Shown: piece by piece, positions 23,497 through 30,540 of the stretch
Position numbering within the stretch: the first letter of the stretch is position 1
Layout: each line of letters opens with the position of its first letter
Position numbers and translations under genes: made by a program
Source of the DNA: Streptomyces aidingensis
GTDB taxonomy: Bacteria; Actinomycetota; Actinomycetes; Streptomycetales; Streptomycetaceae
Assembly (NCBI RefSeq): GCF_900112355.1
Contig: NZ_FOLM01000010.1
Span: forward strand, 62,001-126,000
Reading direction: 5' to 3'
DNA: 64,000 bases
The notes under the pieces: model-generated
The model's input: the letters and a program-made list of their open reading frames with translations, nothing else
What the model was told of the DNA's origin: nothing
The model's database searches: none

Positions 23497-23997
23497 TCAG
23501 GAGGGCAGGTCAGACTTCCGTTGGGCGCCCTCCGGCCACACCACATCTACCGGAAGTCCGCGTTCCCGAGCGGCCATCACCACGTCCGCGGTGCCGCCGC
23601 CCTTCCCACCGGGAGGCGCACCGTTCCACACCGCGACCAGCCGGTCCGCGCGGCCCAGGAGAACTTCGTTGGCCGCCTCGTAGGCCGCCCGGTCGGCGGT
23701 CTCGCACGGCATGACCAACACCTCATCAGCCGCAGCGGCCAGCCGGTCGAAGAGCGCGGCGTGCTCCGGCTTGACCTTCCGCGCCCGGTAGTCGCGGGAG
23801 GGCAGGACCACCGCCAGCCGGCCGCCGATTTCCAGCACCGCCTCAGCGAACAGCGCGTCGGCGCCCGCGGCGATGCAGGACACCCCTACGAGTTCGGCCG
23901 GGTCATGCCCGGCAAGCAGCTCCTTCAGCGCTGCGCGCACCAGCGGTTCGGTCTCCGCGGTGATGTCCATGTGCCCGGTCACCGAGATCGTCGTCAA
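23497..23997 (-). CDS. SLOG-domain-like protein
   Basis: The 166-residue protein begins TISVTGHMDITAE, then has LVGVSCIAAGADALFAEAVL, LAVVLPSRDYRARK and a late LVAVWNGAPPGGKGGGTAD. This is the Rossmann-like pattern of SLOG/LOG-type proteins, which bind nucleotides or nucleotide-derived ligands. A TTG start (23997) is used because GGAGGG lies eight bases before it and no ATG or GTG fits. The XRE-TPR gene ends nine bases upstream, so the pair form one operon. A signalling or ligand-sensing role with the regulator is inferred. Confidence 0.65.
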   Translation of the reverse strand: MTTISVTGHMDITAETEPLVRAALKELLAGHDPAELVGVSCIAAGADALFAEAVLEIGGRLAVVLPSRDYRARKVKPEHAALFDRLAAAADEVLVMPCETADRAAYEAANEVLLGRADRLVAVWNGAPPGGKGGGTADVVMAARERGLPVDVVWPEGAQRKSDLPS

Positions 23998-24006
23998 CTC
24001 GCCCTC

Positions 24007-25446
24007 CTAGCTGGCCAGTGCAGTGCGAATACGGTCACGCGCCTCGCGGACAGGCGCCAGATCACGCCCCACCGTATAGCGGTAGAGGGCACCGAGCTTG
24101 ACCCGAACGCGTCCCGACTGCGTCCTGGCCGCCGCGTCCACCGCGCGGTGTGTGTCCTCCACGCCGGATGCGAGATCGCCGGCGATGAACCGGGCCTCGG
24201 CCAGGCCGATGAGGTCCAAGGCGTGGCTGCGGGCGGCCTCCTCGCCTCGCAGCCGCAGCGCCTCCGTGATATGGGCCGCGGCTTGGTCGGCGAACCGGCG
24301 GTCCGCGCGGGCCATGCTCAGATACCGGCCGCCTGTCACGCCCGCGAGTTCGGCTTGGTCGAAGTAGCCGATCCAGTGCGGCTCGCCCTCCTGTGCTGCC
24401 TCGGGGAGGGCTTCGCGGGCCTGCTCCGTGGCCCGGTGGAACGCGGCTGGGCGGCCCATCGCCGCATACGCCCACGCTTCCCTGGTGTGCAGCATCGCTC
24501 TGGTGCGCTCTCCATGGGCGCCTTGGGAACCTTCCTGCGCGAGGCGCACCAGTTCCAGTGCGTCTTGTGGCCTGTCCTGATACAGCAACTGCCGGGCCAT
24601 GCCCGCCAGGACGTTCGCCCCAAACGCCCTGTCCTCGCCGGCGTGTGAAGCGTGAAGCGCGAGGCGGTAGTAGTCCTGGGCGCGGCGCTGATGACCGCAG
24701 TCCCAGGCCATGATCGCGGCGGTCTCGGAGAGCTGGGCCATGACTTGGTACAGGCGTTGTTCGATCGGGTCGGTCTGGTGGTCGGAAAGCGCGGCGGCGA
24801 CCTCGTTGAGCTGGCCAATCACGGCCTTCTGGCGCAGGCCGCCGCCGAAGCGGTGGTCCCACTGCCGGAAGACGCGGGCGGTCTGCTCCAGCTCGTCGAC
24901 GTCGCGGGCGCCAAGGCGGCCGGTGCTGCGCTGCAAGCGGCGGACGCCGACGGTGTTGAGCCACCCGTCCAGGGCGTCGAGCAGGGCGGGCCCGGTGGTG
25001 AGGGCGGCGGTAAGGGCACGGGAAGCGGTACGGCGGTCCATCACGAGATCGGTCCTTGTCATACGCAGGGCAAGGTCCACAGCGGCAACGGGCTGCCAGG
25101 CGTCAGCAGGGATGGTGTCGGGGGGTGAGGGGCCGGCTGGCCGCCGGTCGTCCTGTTCCCACCGCCGCGGGGTAAGGCCGACCATGTGCCCGGGAATGCG
25201 CAGGCCGTCGGCGATCCGAGAGATTACCTGGTAAGACGTGACCCGGTGGGTGCCTTTGAGGATGGTGGAGACCTTGCCTGGAGTGAGGGCACAGGCGGCA
25301 GCGATGCGGTTCTGAGAGAGACCGCCGTATTTCTTGATGATGCTGAATGCGGCGGAGAAATCGTGCTCGGCGAGGGCTTGGCGCAGGTCGGGGCGGTCCA
25401 GTAACTCGGCGGGGACGGGGGCGGCCTGGTCTGGGGTGGGGGGCAT
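24007..25446 (-). CDS. XRE-type regulator with TPR-like repeats
   Basis: The 479-residue protein from ATG 25446 has a helix-turn-helix near residues 35-85 (GGLSQNRIAAACALTPGKVS and QVISRIADGLRIPGHMVGL). A long helical body with TPR character follows (YYRLALHASHAGEDRAFGAN, HTREAWAYAAMGRPAAFHRA, HALDLIGLAEARFIAGDLAS). Such proteins in Streptomyces often control adjacent genes in response to a ligand or peptide bound by the TPR part. It is divergent from three small genes at 25560-26235, with a palindrome in between, and precedes the SLOG-like gene. Confidence 0.7.
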   Translation of the reverse strand: MPPTPDQAAPVPAELLDRPDLRQALAEHDFSAAFSIIKKYGGLSQNRIAAACALTPGKVSTILKGTHRVTSYQVISRIADGLRIPGHMVGLTPRRWEQDDRRPAGPSPPDTIPADAWQPVAAVDLALRMTRTDLVMDRRTASRALTAALTTGPALLDALDGWLNTVGVRRLQRSTGRLGARDVDELEQTARVFRQWDHRFGGGLRQKAVIGQLNEVAAALSDHQTDPIEQRLYQVMAQLSETAAIMAWDCGHQRRAQDYYRLALHASHAGEDRAFGANVLAGMARQLLYQDRPQDALELVRLAQEGSQGAHGERTRAMLHTREAWAYAAMGRPAAFHRATEQAREALPEAAQEGEPHWIGYFDQAELAGVTGGRYLSMARADRRFADQAAAHITEALRLRGEEAARSHALDLIGLAEARFIAGDLASGVEDTHRAVDAAARTQSGRVRVKLGALYRYTVGRDLAPVREARDRIRTALAS

Positions 25447-25495
25447 CGGGCACCTCAAGTCCGGTCCGGTGGTTCTGTCGGGCACAACGAGCCTA

Positions 25496-25510
25496 TTACC
25501 GCTGCGGTAA
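25496..25510. promoter_or_regulatory. Palindrome between divergent operons
   Basis: TTACCGCTGCGGTAA is a perfect 15-base inverted repeat (TTACCG, 3-base centre, CGGTAA). It lies 50 bases from both divergent starts (25446 minus and 25560 plus), a fitting operator for the XRE-TPR regulator. Confidence 0.55.
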
Positions 25511-25559
25511 CCCTCGCTGGGAATCCCGGAAGGGCAGGCGCGGCGGGAACCTCGTGTGT

Positions 25560-25715
25560 ATGAGCCGAGGACACACCCGCGGTGATGCCTGGGATTGGCC
25601 TGAGGGCACTCCGCTGCATCAGATGGTTCCCATTCCTCCGGTCGGGGGCGAGCCGGGGCCGGCTGGCGACGATGGCGGCGGCCCTGCGGGCGGGGCCGGG
25701 GAGGAGGAGCAGTGA
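25560..25715 (+). CDS. Small hypothetical protein, first of three
   Basis: This 51-residue product begins SRGHTRGDAWDWPEGTPLHQ, continues MVPIPP, and then becomes Gly/Glu-rich. The aromatic beginning looks conserved and the tail disordered. Its stop overlaps the next start (GTGA). It is divergent from the XRE-TPR regulator and may be its target. No family could be named. Confidence 0.5.
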   Translation: MSRGHTRGDAWDWPEGTPLHQMVPIPPVGGEPGPAGDDGGGPAGGAGEEEQ

Positions 25716-25984
25716 GCAGCGCGCAGCCGTGCATCCACTGCCACCAGGTCACCGGGCGGCCCATCATGGTCGCGAGCGTGGAGCAGAACAGCGGCGCCGG
25801 CTGGGCCGGGTACGCCTGCCCCGCCCACGCCCACCACTACCGCACCGCCGGGGACCTCGCCGCAGCCCTCGCCGGGCACCGGCAGGTGTGCAGCCACTGC
25901 CACCTCACCGGCGCCGACTGCCCGACCGCGGCCGCGCTCCGCGAGGCGCACGAACACGCCGCGGCGGCCGGGGCCGAGCGGTGA
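25712..25984 (+). CDS. Small zinc-finger-like protein
   Basis: The 90-residue product has PCIHCHQVTG at the start, CPAHAHHY in the middle and VCSHCHLTGADCPTA near the end: two CxxCH knuckles and extra Cys/His, a probable zinc protein. It overlaps both neighbours by four bases or so and is therefore the middle gene of a translationally coupled trio. DNA, RNA or protein binding are all possible. Confidence 0.55.
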   Translation: MSSAQPCIHCHQVTGRPIMVASVEQNSGAGWAGYACPAHAHHYRTAGDLAAALAGHRQVCSHCHLTGADCPTAAALREAHEHAAAAGAER

Positions 25985-26235
25985 GCAGCACCGTCCTCGC
26001 CCCGGCCTGCGCCACTGCGGACCAGGTAGGGGCTCCGGAGATGCACCGCTGGTGCCACGGCACCTACGCCATGACCATCCCCGCCTCCGGCCCGGTACCC
26101 GTCGCCCGGCAACGCTGCGACTGCGAGTGCCACACGGCTACGGCGGAGGAGGAGGCGCCTCCGGCAGCAGATCACCCGGCGGCACCCGGAGGGCCTGGGC
26201 GATCTGGAGAAGGCGGGACAGCGGCAGATCGGTGA
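25981..26235 (+). CDS. Small Cys-containing protein, third of the trio
   Basis: GTG 25981 overlaps the upstream stop. The 84-residue product contains HRWCHGTYAMTIPASGPVPV and RQRCDCECHTA, so a CxCxC cluster follows a beta-like stretch. The last 30 residues are Pro/Ala/Gly-rich and overlap the 3' end of the minus-strand XRE gene by 98 bases. No known family. Confidence 0.45.
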   Translation: MSSTVLAPACATADQVGAPEMHRWCHGTYAMTIPASGPVPVARQRCDCECHTATAEEEAPPAADHPAAPGGPGRSGEGGTAADR

Positions 26236-26380
26236 GCGCCAGCTCGTAGCGGACCACCGTCCGCCGCTCGACCTCCAGGAGCTCGGCGAGCTGCTCCTGG
26301 CTCAGGCGTGCCCGGGTGCGCGCGTCGCGGATACGGCGGCCGGTCTCAAGCCGCCCGGACGTGACGTGATCATGGGGCAC
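26138..26380 (-). CDS. Short XRE-family regulator
   Basis: This 80-residue protein is essentially one helix-turn-helix: GRRIRDARTRARLSQEQLAE, then LLEVERRTVVRYE and LPLSRLLQIAQALRVPPGDL. It ends in a Pro run. It overlaps the end of the convergent Cys-protein gene. It could regulate itself or the trio; the start ATG 26380 is the only good one in frame. Confidence 0.65.
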   Translation of the reverse strand: MPHDHVTSGRLETGRRIRDARTRARLSQEQLAELLEVERRTVVRYELALTDLPLSRLLQIAQALRVPPGDLLPEAPPPPP

Positions 26381-26810
26381 CCCGCCACGCTGAGCGGATC
26401 AGGCCAGGATGTCTGTGCCATGAGGTGTGACAGTTTCTCGCGCGGCCGGACGGGTATCACCGGTGGCATGTGCCGCGTGTAAGCCGCATTCATCGGCATG
26501 CCTATGTCACAATCAAACGCGCGTTCGAATCGCGCCCCAGAGTCGGCCGCCGTCGGCCACCGCCCCCCCAGGCAGGCCGGCGGCGGTCCCGTTTCCCGGA
26601 CGGCCCACCGGGGTACGGGAGGACGTACCCAGAGGAGGGTGCAGCCTCGTAGAGCCGGGGCCGGTGCGCACTGCACCGGCCCCGGCCTTTTTGCGCTTCG
26701 GCCGAGCACCGGCCGAGCAGATGATCTTGGCGGCGCTCACGCCCACGCACGCGGGATACCGGTCGGAGGCCGACCGCAGGTCAGGGTCCTGCATCCGTGC
26801 GGGTGTGCGG
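26381..26810. other. Intergenic stretch with a strong terminator and a tRNA-like fragment
   Basis: No convincing gene is seen in these 430 bases. They hold a T-arm-like GCGCG-TTCGAAT-CGCGC at about 26519-26535 with no matching 5' half, a hairpin GGGTACG-N6-CGTACCC near 26614-26633 and the terminator at 26654. A 60-codon frame (26470-26652) stops directly before the terminator but has unusual codon use and no ribosome-binding site. The segment may encode a short RNA or be the scar of integration events next to tRNA-Lys. Confidence 0.4.
26654..26692 (+). terminator. Rho-independent terminator
   Basis: GCCGGGGCCGGTGC (26654-26667) pairs perfectly with GCACCGGCCCCGGC (26673-26686) across a 5-base loop, and CTTTTTG follows. 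It ends plus-strand transcription just before the convergent tRNA-Lys. Confidence 0.85.
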
Positions 26811-26883
26811 TAGGCCGTGTGGGACTCGAACCCACAACCAACGGATTAAAAGTCCGCTGCTCTGCCAATTGAGCTAACGGCCC
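26811..26883 (-). tRNA. tRNA-Lys (anticodon TTT)
   Basis: The cloverleaf is complete: acceptor GGGCCGT/ACGGCCT, anticodon loop ACTTTTAAT giving TTT, and T-loop GGTTCGAGTCC. No CCA is encoded. TATGCT lies directly upstream as a -10 element. Its 3' end faces the accessory region, which makes it a possible integration site, but no duplicate of the 3' end was found in this window. Confidence 0.95.
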
Positions 26884-26958
26884 GCAGGGGAGAGCATAGC
26901 CCGGCGCCTGTGGACGGCTCGAAGGGATTCGGCCGGTCAGGCGCCGGGCGTCACTCGG

Positions 26959-28812
26959 TCAGTTGCCGCGGTTCCAGCGGGGCTTGTCGGCCCGCCGGTC
27001 GAACGAGCGGCTGCCGCGGTGGTCGTAGCGGGAGTCACCGCGGGAGTCGTGGCGGCGGAAGCCGCCCGTCCGGTTGTCGTCGCGGCGGTTGTAGGGGCGA
27101 CGGTCGTCGCGGCGCTGGTAACCGCCGCCGTTGCCGGACGGGCGGTCCTCGCGGCGCTGGTAGCCCGAGGGGCGGTCCTCGCGGCGCTGGTAGCCGCCGC
27201 CGTTGCTGTTGCCGGAGCGGTCCTCGCGGCGCTGGTAGGGGCGGCGTTCCCGGTCGTCCCGCTCCTGGTTGCGCGACCGGTCACGGTCCCGGTCCCGGTC
27301 GCGGTCGCGGTCACGGTCCTCGCGGTCGCGCTTGCGCGCCTCCCGCTCCAGGGCGGCGGCGTCGGCGGCGGCCTCGGCCTCGCGCCGGGCGCCGGCCGCG
27401 GCGAGCGCCTCCGCCGGGTCGTCGCCGCGTTCCTCGGCGGCGCGGGCGACCAGGCGGTCGGTCTCGCCGCGCAGTTCGGCCGCGCGCGTCTGGGCGCGCT
27501 CCAGCTCCCGGGTGAGCCGGGCCACCTCGCGCTCCGCGTGCCGGGCGGCCTGCGCCGCCGAGTCGGCCTGGAGCTCGGTCAGCGAGCGGGCGCCGGTGAT
27601 CCGGGCCAGCTCGTCGTCGAACAGCCCGCCGCGGCCCAGGATGTGCCGGGAGGCGTGCACCCCGGCGTCCTCCATCAGGCGGAAGACGGTGCGGCGCTGG
27701 TGCGGCAGAGCCAGCGAGACGACCGTGCCGGACTGGCCGGCCCGGGCGGTGCGTCCGGAGCGGTGCAGATAGTCCTTGTGGTCGCCGGCCGGGTCGACAT
27801 TCAGCACCAGGTCGATGCCGTCCACATGGATGCCGCGGGCGGCCACATCGGTGGCGACCAGGGCGTGGATCTTGCCGTCCTTGAAGTCGGCCAGCGTGCG
27901 GGTACGGGCGCCCTGGGTCATGCCGCCGTGCAGCGCGTCCGCCCGCACGCCCGCCTCGCGGAGCTGCTCGGCGACCCGGTCGGCGCCGAGCTGGGTGCGG
28001 ACGAAGACGATGGTGCGGCCCTTGCGGGCGGCGATGGCCGTGGTGACCGGTGCCTTGTCGCGCGGCTTCACCACCAGCACATGGTGGGACATGGTGGTGA
28101 CCGCGCCCTTGGCGGCGTCCACCTCATGGCTCACCGGGTCGCTCAGATAGCGCTTGACCAGGGTGTCGATCTCCTTCTCCATGGTGGCGGAGAAGAGCAT
28201 CCGCTGGCCGTCGGCCGGCAACTGGTCCAGCAGTTCGGTGACCTCGGGCAGGAAGCCCAGATCGGCCATCTGGTCGGCCTCGTCCAGAACGGCGACCTCG
28301 ACGTCGTCCAGGCTGCACGACTTGCGGCCGATGAGGTCGCGCAGCCGGCCCGGGGTGGCGACCAGGATGTCCACGCCGCGCTCCAGGGCACTGATCTGGT
28401 TGGCCATGGAGGTGCCGCCGCAGACCACCTTCAGCCGCAGGCCGAGCACGTCGCCGTACGGCTGGAGGGCGTCGGAGACCTGCATGGCGAGCTCGCGGGT
28501 CGGGGTGAGGATGACGCCGCGCGGGCGCTTGCGGGCGGTGGAACCGCCGGCCAGGCGGGCCAGCAGCGGCAGGCCGAAGGTGAGGGTCTTGCCGGAGCCG
28601 GTACGGCCGCGGCCGAGCACGTCCAGCCCGCCGAGCGCGTCCGGGATGGCCGCGGCCTGGATCGGGAACGGGACGGTGACGCCGTTCTCGGCCAGCTTGC
28701 GCACCACCGCGGTGGGCAGGCCGAGGTCGGCGAAGGTGGTGGTGGGCTCGTCGTCGGCTGAGGGCACCAGGCCGGCGAGGTCCTGGGCCAGGTCATGGGT
28801 GGGTGCGGACAT
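26959..28812 (-). CDS. DEAD-box ATP-dependent RNA helicase
   Basis: The 617-residue protein has the two RecA-like domains with GRTGSGKT (69-76), PTRELA (104-109), VLDEAD (175-180), SAT (208-210) and HRSGRTAR (350-357). It unwinds RNA duplexes, for example in ribosome assembly or cold adaptation. The C-terminal 190 residues are low complexity: a coiled part, an Asp-Arg repeat and several copies of GYQRREDRPSG, probably an RNA-binding tail. The gene is at the position of SCO4096 in S. coelicolor by memory of synteny. GGAAGG precedes ATG 28812. Confidence 0.92.
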   Translation of the reverse strand: MSAPTHDLAQDLAGLVPSADDEPTTTFADLGLPTAVVRKLAENGVTVPFPIQAAAIPDALGGLDVLGRGRTGSGKTLTFGLPLLARLAGGSTARKRPRGVILTPTRELAMQVSDALQPYGDVLGLRLKVVCGGTSMANQISALERGVDILVATPGRLRDLIGRKSCSLDDVEVAVLDEADQMADLGFLPEVTELLDQLPADGQRMLFSATMEKEIDTLVKRYLSDPVSHEVDAAKGAVTTMSHHVLVVKPRDKAPVTTAIAARKGRTIVFVRTQLGADRVAEQLREAGVRADALHGGMTQGARTRTLADFKDGKIHALVATDVAARGIHVDGIDLVLNVDPAGDHKDYLHRSGRTARAGQSGTVVSLALPHQRRTVFRLMEDAGVHASRHILGRGGLFDDELARITGARSLTELQADSAAQAARHAEREVARLTRELERAQTRAAELRGETDRLVARAAEERGDDPAEALAAAGARREAEAAADAAALEREARKRDREDRDRDRDRDRDRDRSRNQERDDRERRPYQRREDRSGNSNGGGYQRREDRPSGYQRREDRPSGNGGGYQRRDDRRPYNRRDDNRTGGFRRHDSRGDSRYDHRGSRSFDRRADKPRWNRGN

Positions 28813-29002
28813 GCAGAAACAAACCTTCCGGAGTCTTTGGCACGCGCCCGAAAACTCCGCAGGTCACATGAACCGCCTGTCCGCGGTCGCTACGGAAGAG
28901 CCAAGGAACGCGCCACACGGCGCGCAATCAGGGCGCCGGGCTAGGATGCAAACAGCCTCCGAGCTTACGCACGGTCGCCTGCCGCGCGCAAACGGGCGTA
29001 CG

Positions 29003-29602
29003 TCACAGTGCGCCGTCCTCCGGGTCCTGGCCGGGGTCCGGCTCCGGCTCGGGCTCGGGATCGGTGGACGGCTCGGGCTCGGGATCGGGATCGGCGGTCG
29101 GGCCGGTGGGCGTGGGTGAGGGCTCCTCGGGGCCGGGACCCGCGGAGGGCGAGGGGCGGCCGGAGCCGGGCGGGGACGCGGTGTCGTCCCCGGTGGGCTC
29201 CGGCGCGGGTGCGGCCGGATCGCCGGAGGGCGAGCCCGGCCCGGTGCCGCCGCCGTCACCGGCCTTGCCGTCGGTGCCCGCTTCCTGCCGGTCCTGCTCT
29301 CCCCCGCCGGCCGGACCGGCCGGACCGGGGGTGCGCACGGTGACCTCGTCCCCGGCGCCGCCGGCTTCGCCATGGGCGCCGCCGTCCGGGTCGCCGGTGC
29401 CGAGGCGGTCGGGCCGGGCGGGCCAGGGTTCGCCGCCGTCCGGGGTGGGCTCGGGGCCCGGCTCCTCGGAGGCGTAGCCGGCCTCGGCGGGCCGGTCGGC
29501 GGGCCGCTCGGGGTGGACACTCATACAGCCGGTGAGCAGCCCGGTGGGCAGGCCGGTGAGGAGCAGGGCGGCGGGCAGGGAACGACGGAGGGCGCGGCGC
29601 AC
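29003..29602 (-). CDS. Pro/Glu-rich lipoprotein
   Basis: The 199-residue product has a lipoprotein signal: RRALRRSLPAALLLTGLPTG followed by LLTGC, with Cys at about residue 26 as the lipidated residue. The rest is low complexity, dominated by Pro, Gly, Glu and Asp (EPEPEPDPGQDPEDGAL at the end), and should be unfolded on the outer face of the membrane. No enzymatic domain is seen. GAGGGAACC upstream is compatible with a ribosome-binding site. Function unknown. Confidence 0.65.
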   Translation of the reverse strand: MRRALRRSLPAALLLTGLPTGLLTGCMSVHPERPADRPAEAGYASEEPGPEPTPDGGEPWPARPDRLGTGDPDGGAHGEAGGAGDEVTVRTPGPAGPAGGGEQDRQEAGTDGKAGDGGGTGPGSPSGDPAAPAPEPTGDDTASPPGSGRPSPSAGPGPEEPSPTPTGPTADPDPEPEPSTDPEPEPEPDPGQDPEDGAL

Positions 29603-29697
29603 GGGAGGGAACCTCCGGGGGGACGGCTGCGGGCTTCGCCCTGCCCAACTCCCTTACCCGTTCGCAGGACACGGCCCGGGCCGGAGCGAGCCGTCCG

Positions 29698-30060
29698 TCA
29701 GGCGTAGCCGAGGTGGTGCAGCCGCTCGTCGTCGATGCCGAAGTGGTGGGCGATCTCGTGCACGACGGTGATCTCGATCTCGTCCCGCACCAGGTCGCGG
29801 TCGCCGCCCTCGCGCTCCGCCATCCGCAGCGTGGGGCCCATGTAGACGGAGATGCGGTCGGGCAGGACGCCCGCGTACCACTCGCCGCGCTCGGTGAGCG
29901 GGGTGCCCTCGTACAGGCCGAGCAGTTCCGGGTCCTCGGGCGGCGGCTCGTCCTCGACGAACACGGCGACGTTGTCCATCAGCCGCGTCAGCTCCGGAGG
30001 GATCCGGTCCAGGGCCTGCCCGACCAGATCCTCGAACTCCTCTCGGCTCATCTGCAGCAC
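29698..30060 (-). CDS. Metallopeptidase-like protein (zincin, HExxH)
   Basis: The 120-residue product contains IPPELTRLMDNVAVFVEDEP and, near the end, TVVHEIAHHFGIDDERL with the HExxH zinc motif. It matches the small conserved actinobacterial metallopeptidase family of about this size (DUF1025 type). GTG 30060 is chosen; ATG 30051 is an alternative and an upstream open frame to 30195 is a GC artefact. The substrate is unknown. It lies divergently from the tRNA Glu-Asp-Phe cluster. Confidence 0.8.
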   Translation of the reverse strand: MLQMSREEFEDLVGQALDRIPPELTRLMDNVAVFVEDEPPPEDPELLGLYEGTPLTERGEWYAGVLPDRISVYMGPTLRMAEREGGDRDLVRDEIEITVVHEIAHHFGIDDERLHHLGYA

Positions 30061-30113
30061 ACCGCCATTGTGCGCCACCGGGGACGGCTCCCGGCCCCCG
30101 AGGTGAGAACGTT

Positions 30114-30143
30114 TTGGCGATCGGTCGTGATTTCGCCTATGCT
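30114..30143 (+). promoter_or_regulatory. Promoter of the tRNA Glu-Asp-Phe cluster
   Basis: TTGGCG (30114-30119), an 18-base spacer and TATGCT (30138-30143) form a good vegetative promoter 44 bases before the tRNA-Glu. Confidence 0.65.
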
Positions 30144-30187
30144 CTTGCTGTCCCCGACGGCGCCGACAGCGCCCAGGCGGGCCACCA

Positions 30188-30260
30188 GCCCTCATCGTCT
30201 AGTGGCCTAGGACGCCGCCCTTTCAAGGCGGTAGCACGGGTTCGAATCCCGTTGGGGGCA
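30188..30260 (+). tRNA. tRNA-Glu (anticodon TTC)
   Basis: Acceptor GCCCTCA pairs with TGGGGGC, the anticodon loop is CTTTCAA (TTC), and the T-loop is GTTCGAATC. First of three tandem tRNA genes; CCA is not encoded. Confidence 0.95.
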
Positions 30261-30273
30261 CGGCAGTATCTCT

Positions 30274-30348
30274 GGTCCTGTGGAGCAGTTTGGAGTGCTC
30301 GCCACCCTGTCAAGGTGGAGGCCGCGGGTTCAAATCCCGTCAGGACCG
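30274..30348 (+). tRNA. tRNA-Asp (anticodon GTC), copy 1
   Basis: Acceptor GGTCCTG with CAGGACC, anticodon loop CTGTCAA (GTC), T-loop GTTCAAATC. The 75-base sequence is repeated exactly at 34709-34783 on the other side of hrpA. Confidence 0.95.
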
Positions 30349-30352
30349 CTCC

Positions 30353-30426
30353 GGCTGGGTAGCTCAGTTGGTACGAGCGTCCGCCTGAAAAGCGGAAGGT
30401 CGCCGGTTCGACCCCGGCCCCAGCCA
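30353..30426 (+). tRNA. tRNA-Phe (anticodon GAA)
   Basis: Acceptor GGCTGGG pairs with CCCAGCC, the anticodon loop CTGAAAA gives GAA, and the T-arm is GCCGG-TTCGACC-CCGGC. Third gene of the cluster; a strong terminator follows. Confidence 0.95.
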
Positions 30427-30438
30427 CCTTCTTCACCA

Positions 30439-30478
30439 GCACAAACGCCCCGGCGGGTCCTCCGCCGGGGCGTTGTGC
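30439..30478 (+). terminator. Terminator of the tRNA cluster
   Basis: CGCCCCGGCGG and CCGCCGGGGCG form a perfect core stem around a 5-base loop, extended by GCACAA/TTGTGC with one bulged base. Confidence 0.75.
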
Positions 30479-30540
30479 GTGCCGTGGCGGGGGGAATCCG
30501 CTCGCCCGTGGCGGCGGGGAGGTGAGATCGTGGGGGGCGT

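Noticed and set aside
27090..27340. Short regular repeats that could suggest a CRISPR array
   Set aside because: They are in frame, encode the repeated helicase tail and lack unique equal-length spacers.
27019..28761. 580-codon plus-strand frame opposite the DEAD-box gene
   Set aside because: It is antisense to conserved helicase motifs and has no own start context.
30137..30442. Minus-strand frame with ATFRFSGG/ASTLTGW-type sequence
   Set aside because: It is the reverse reading of three tRNA genes.
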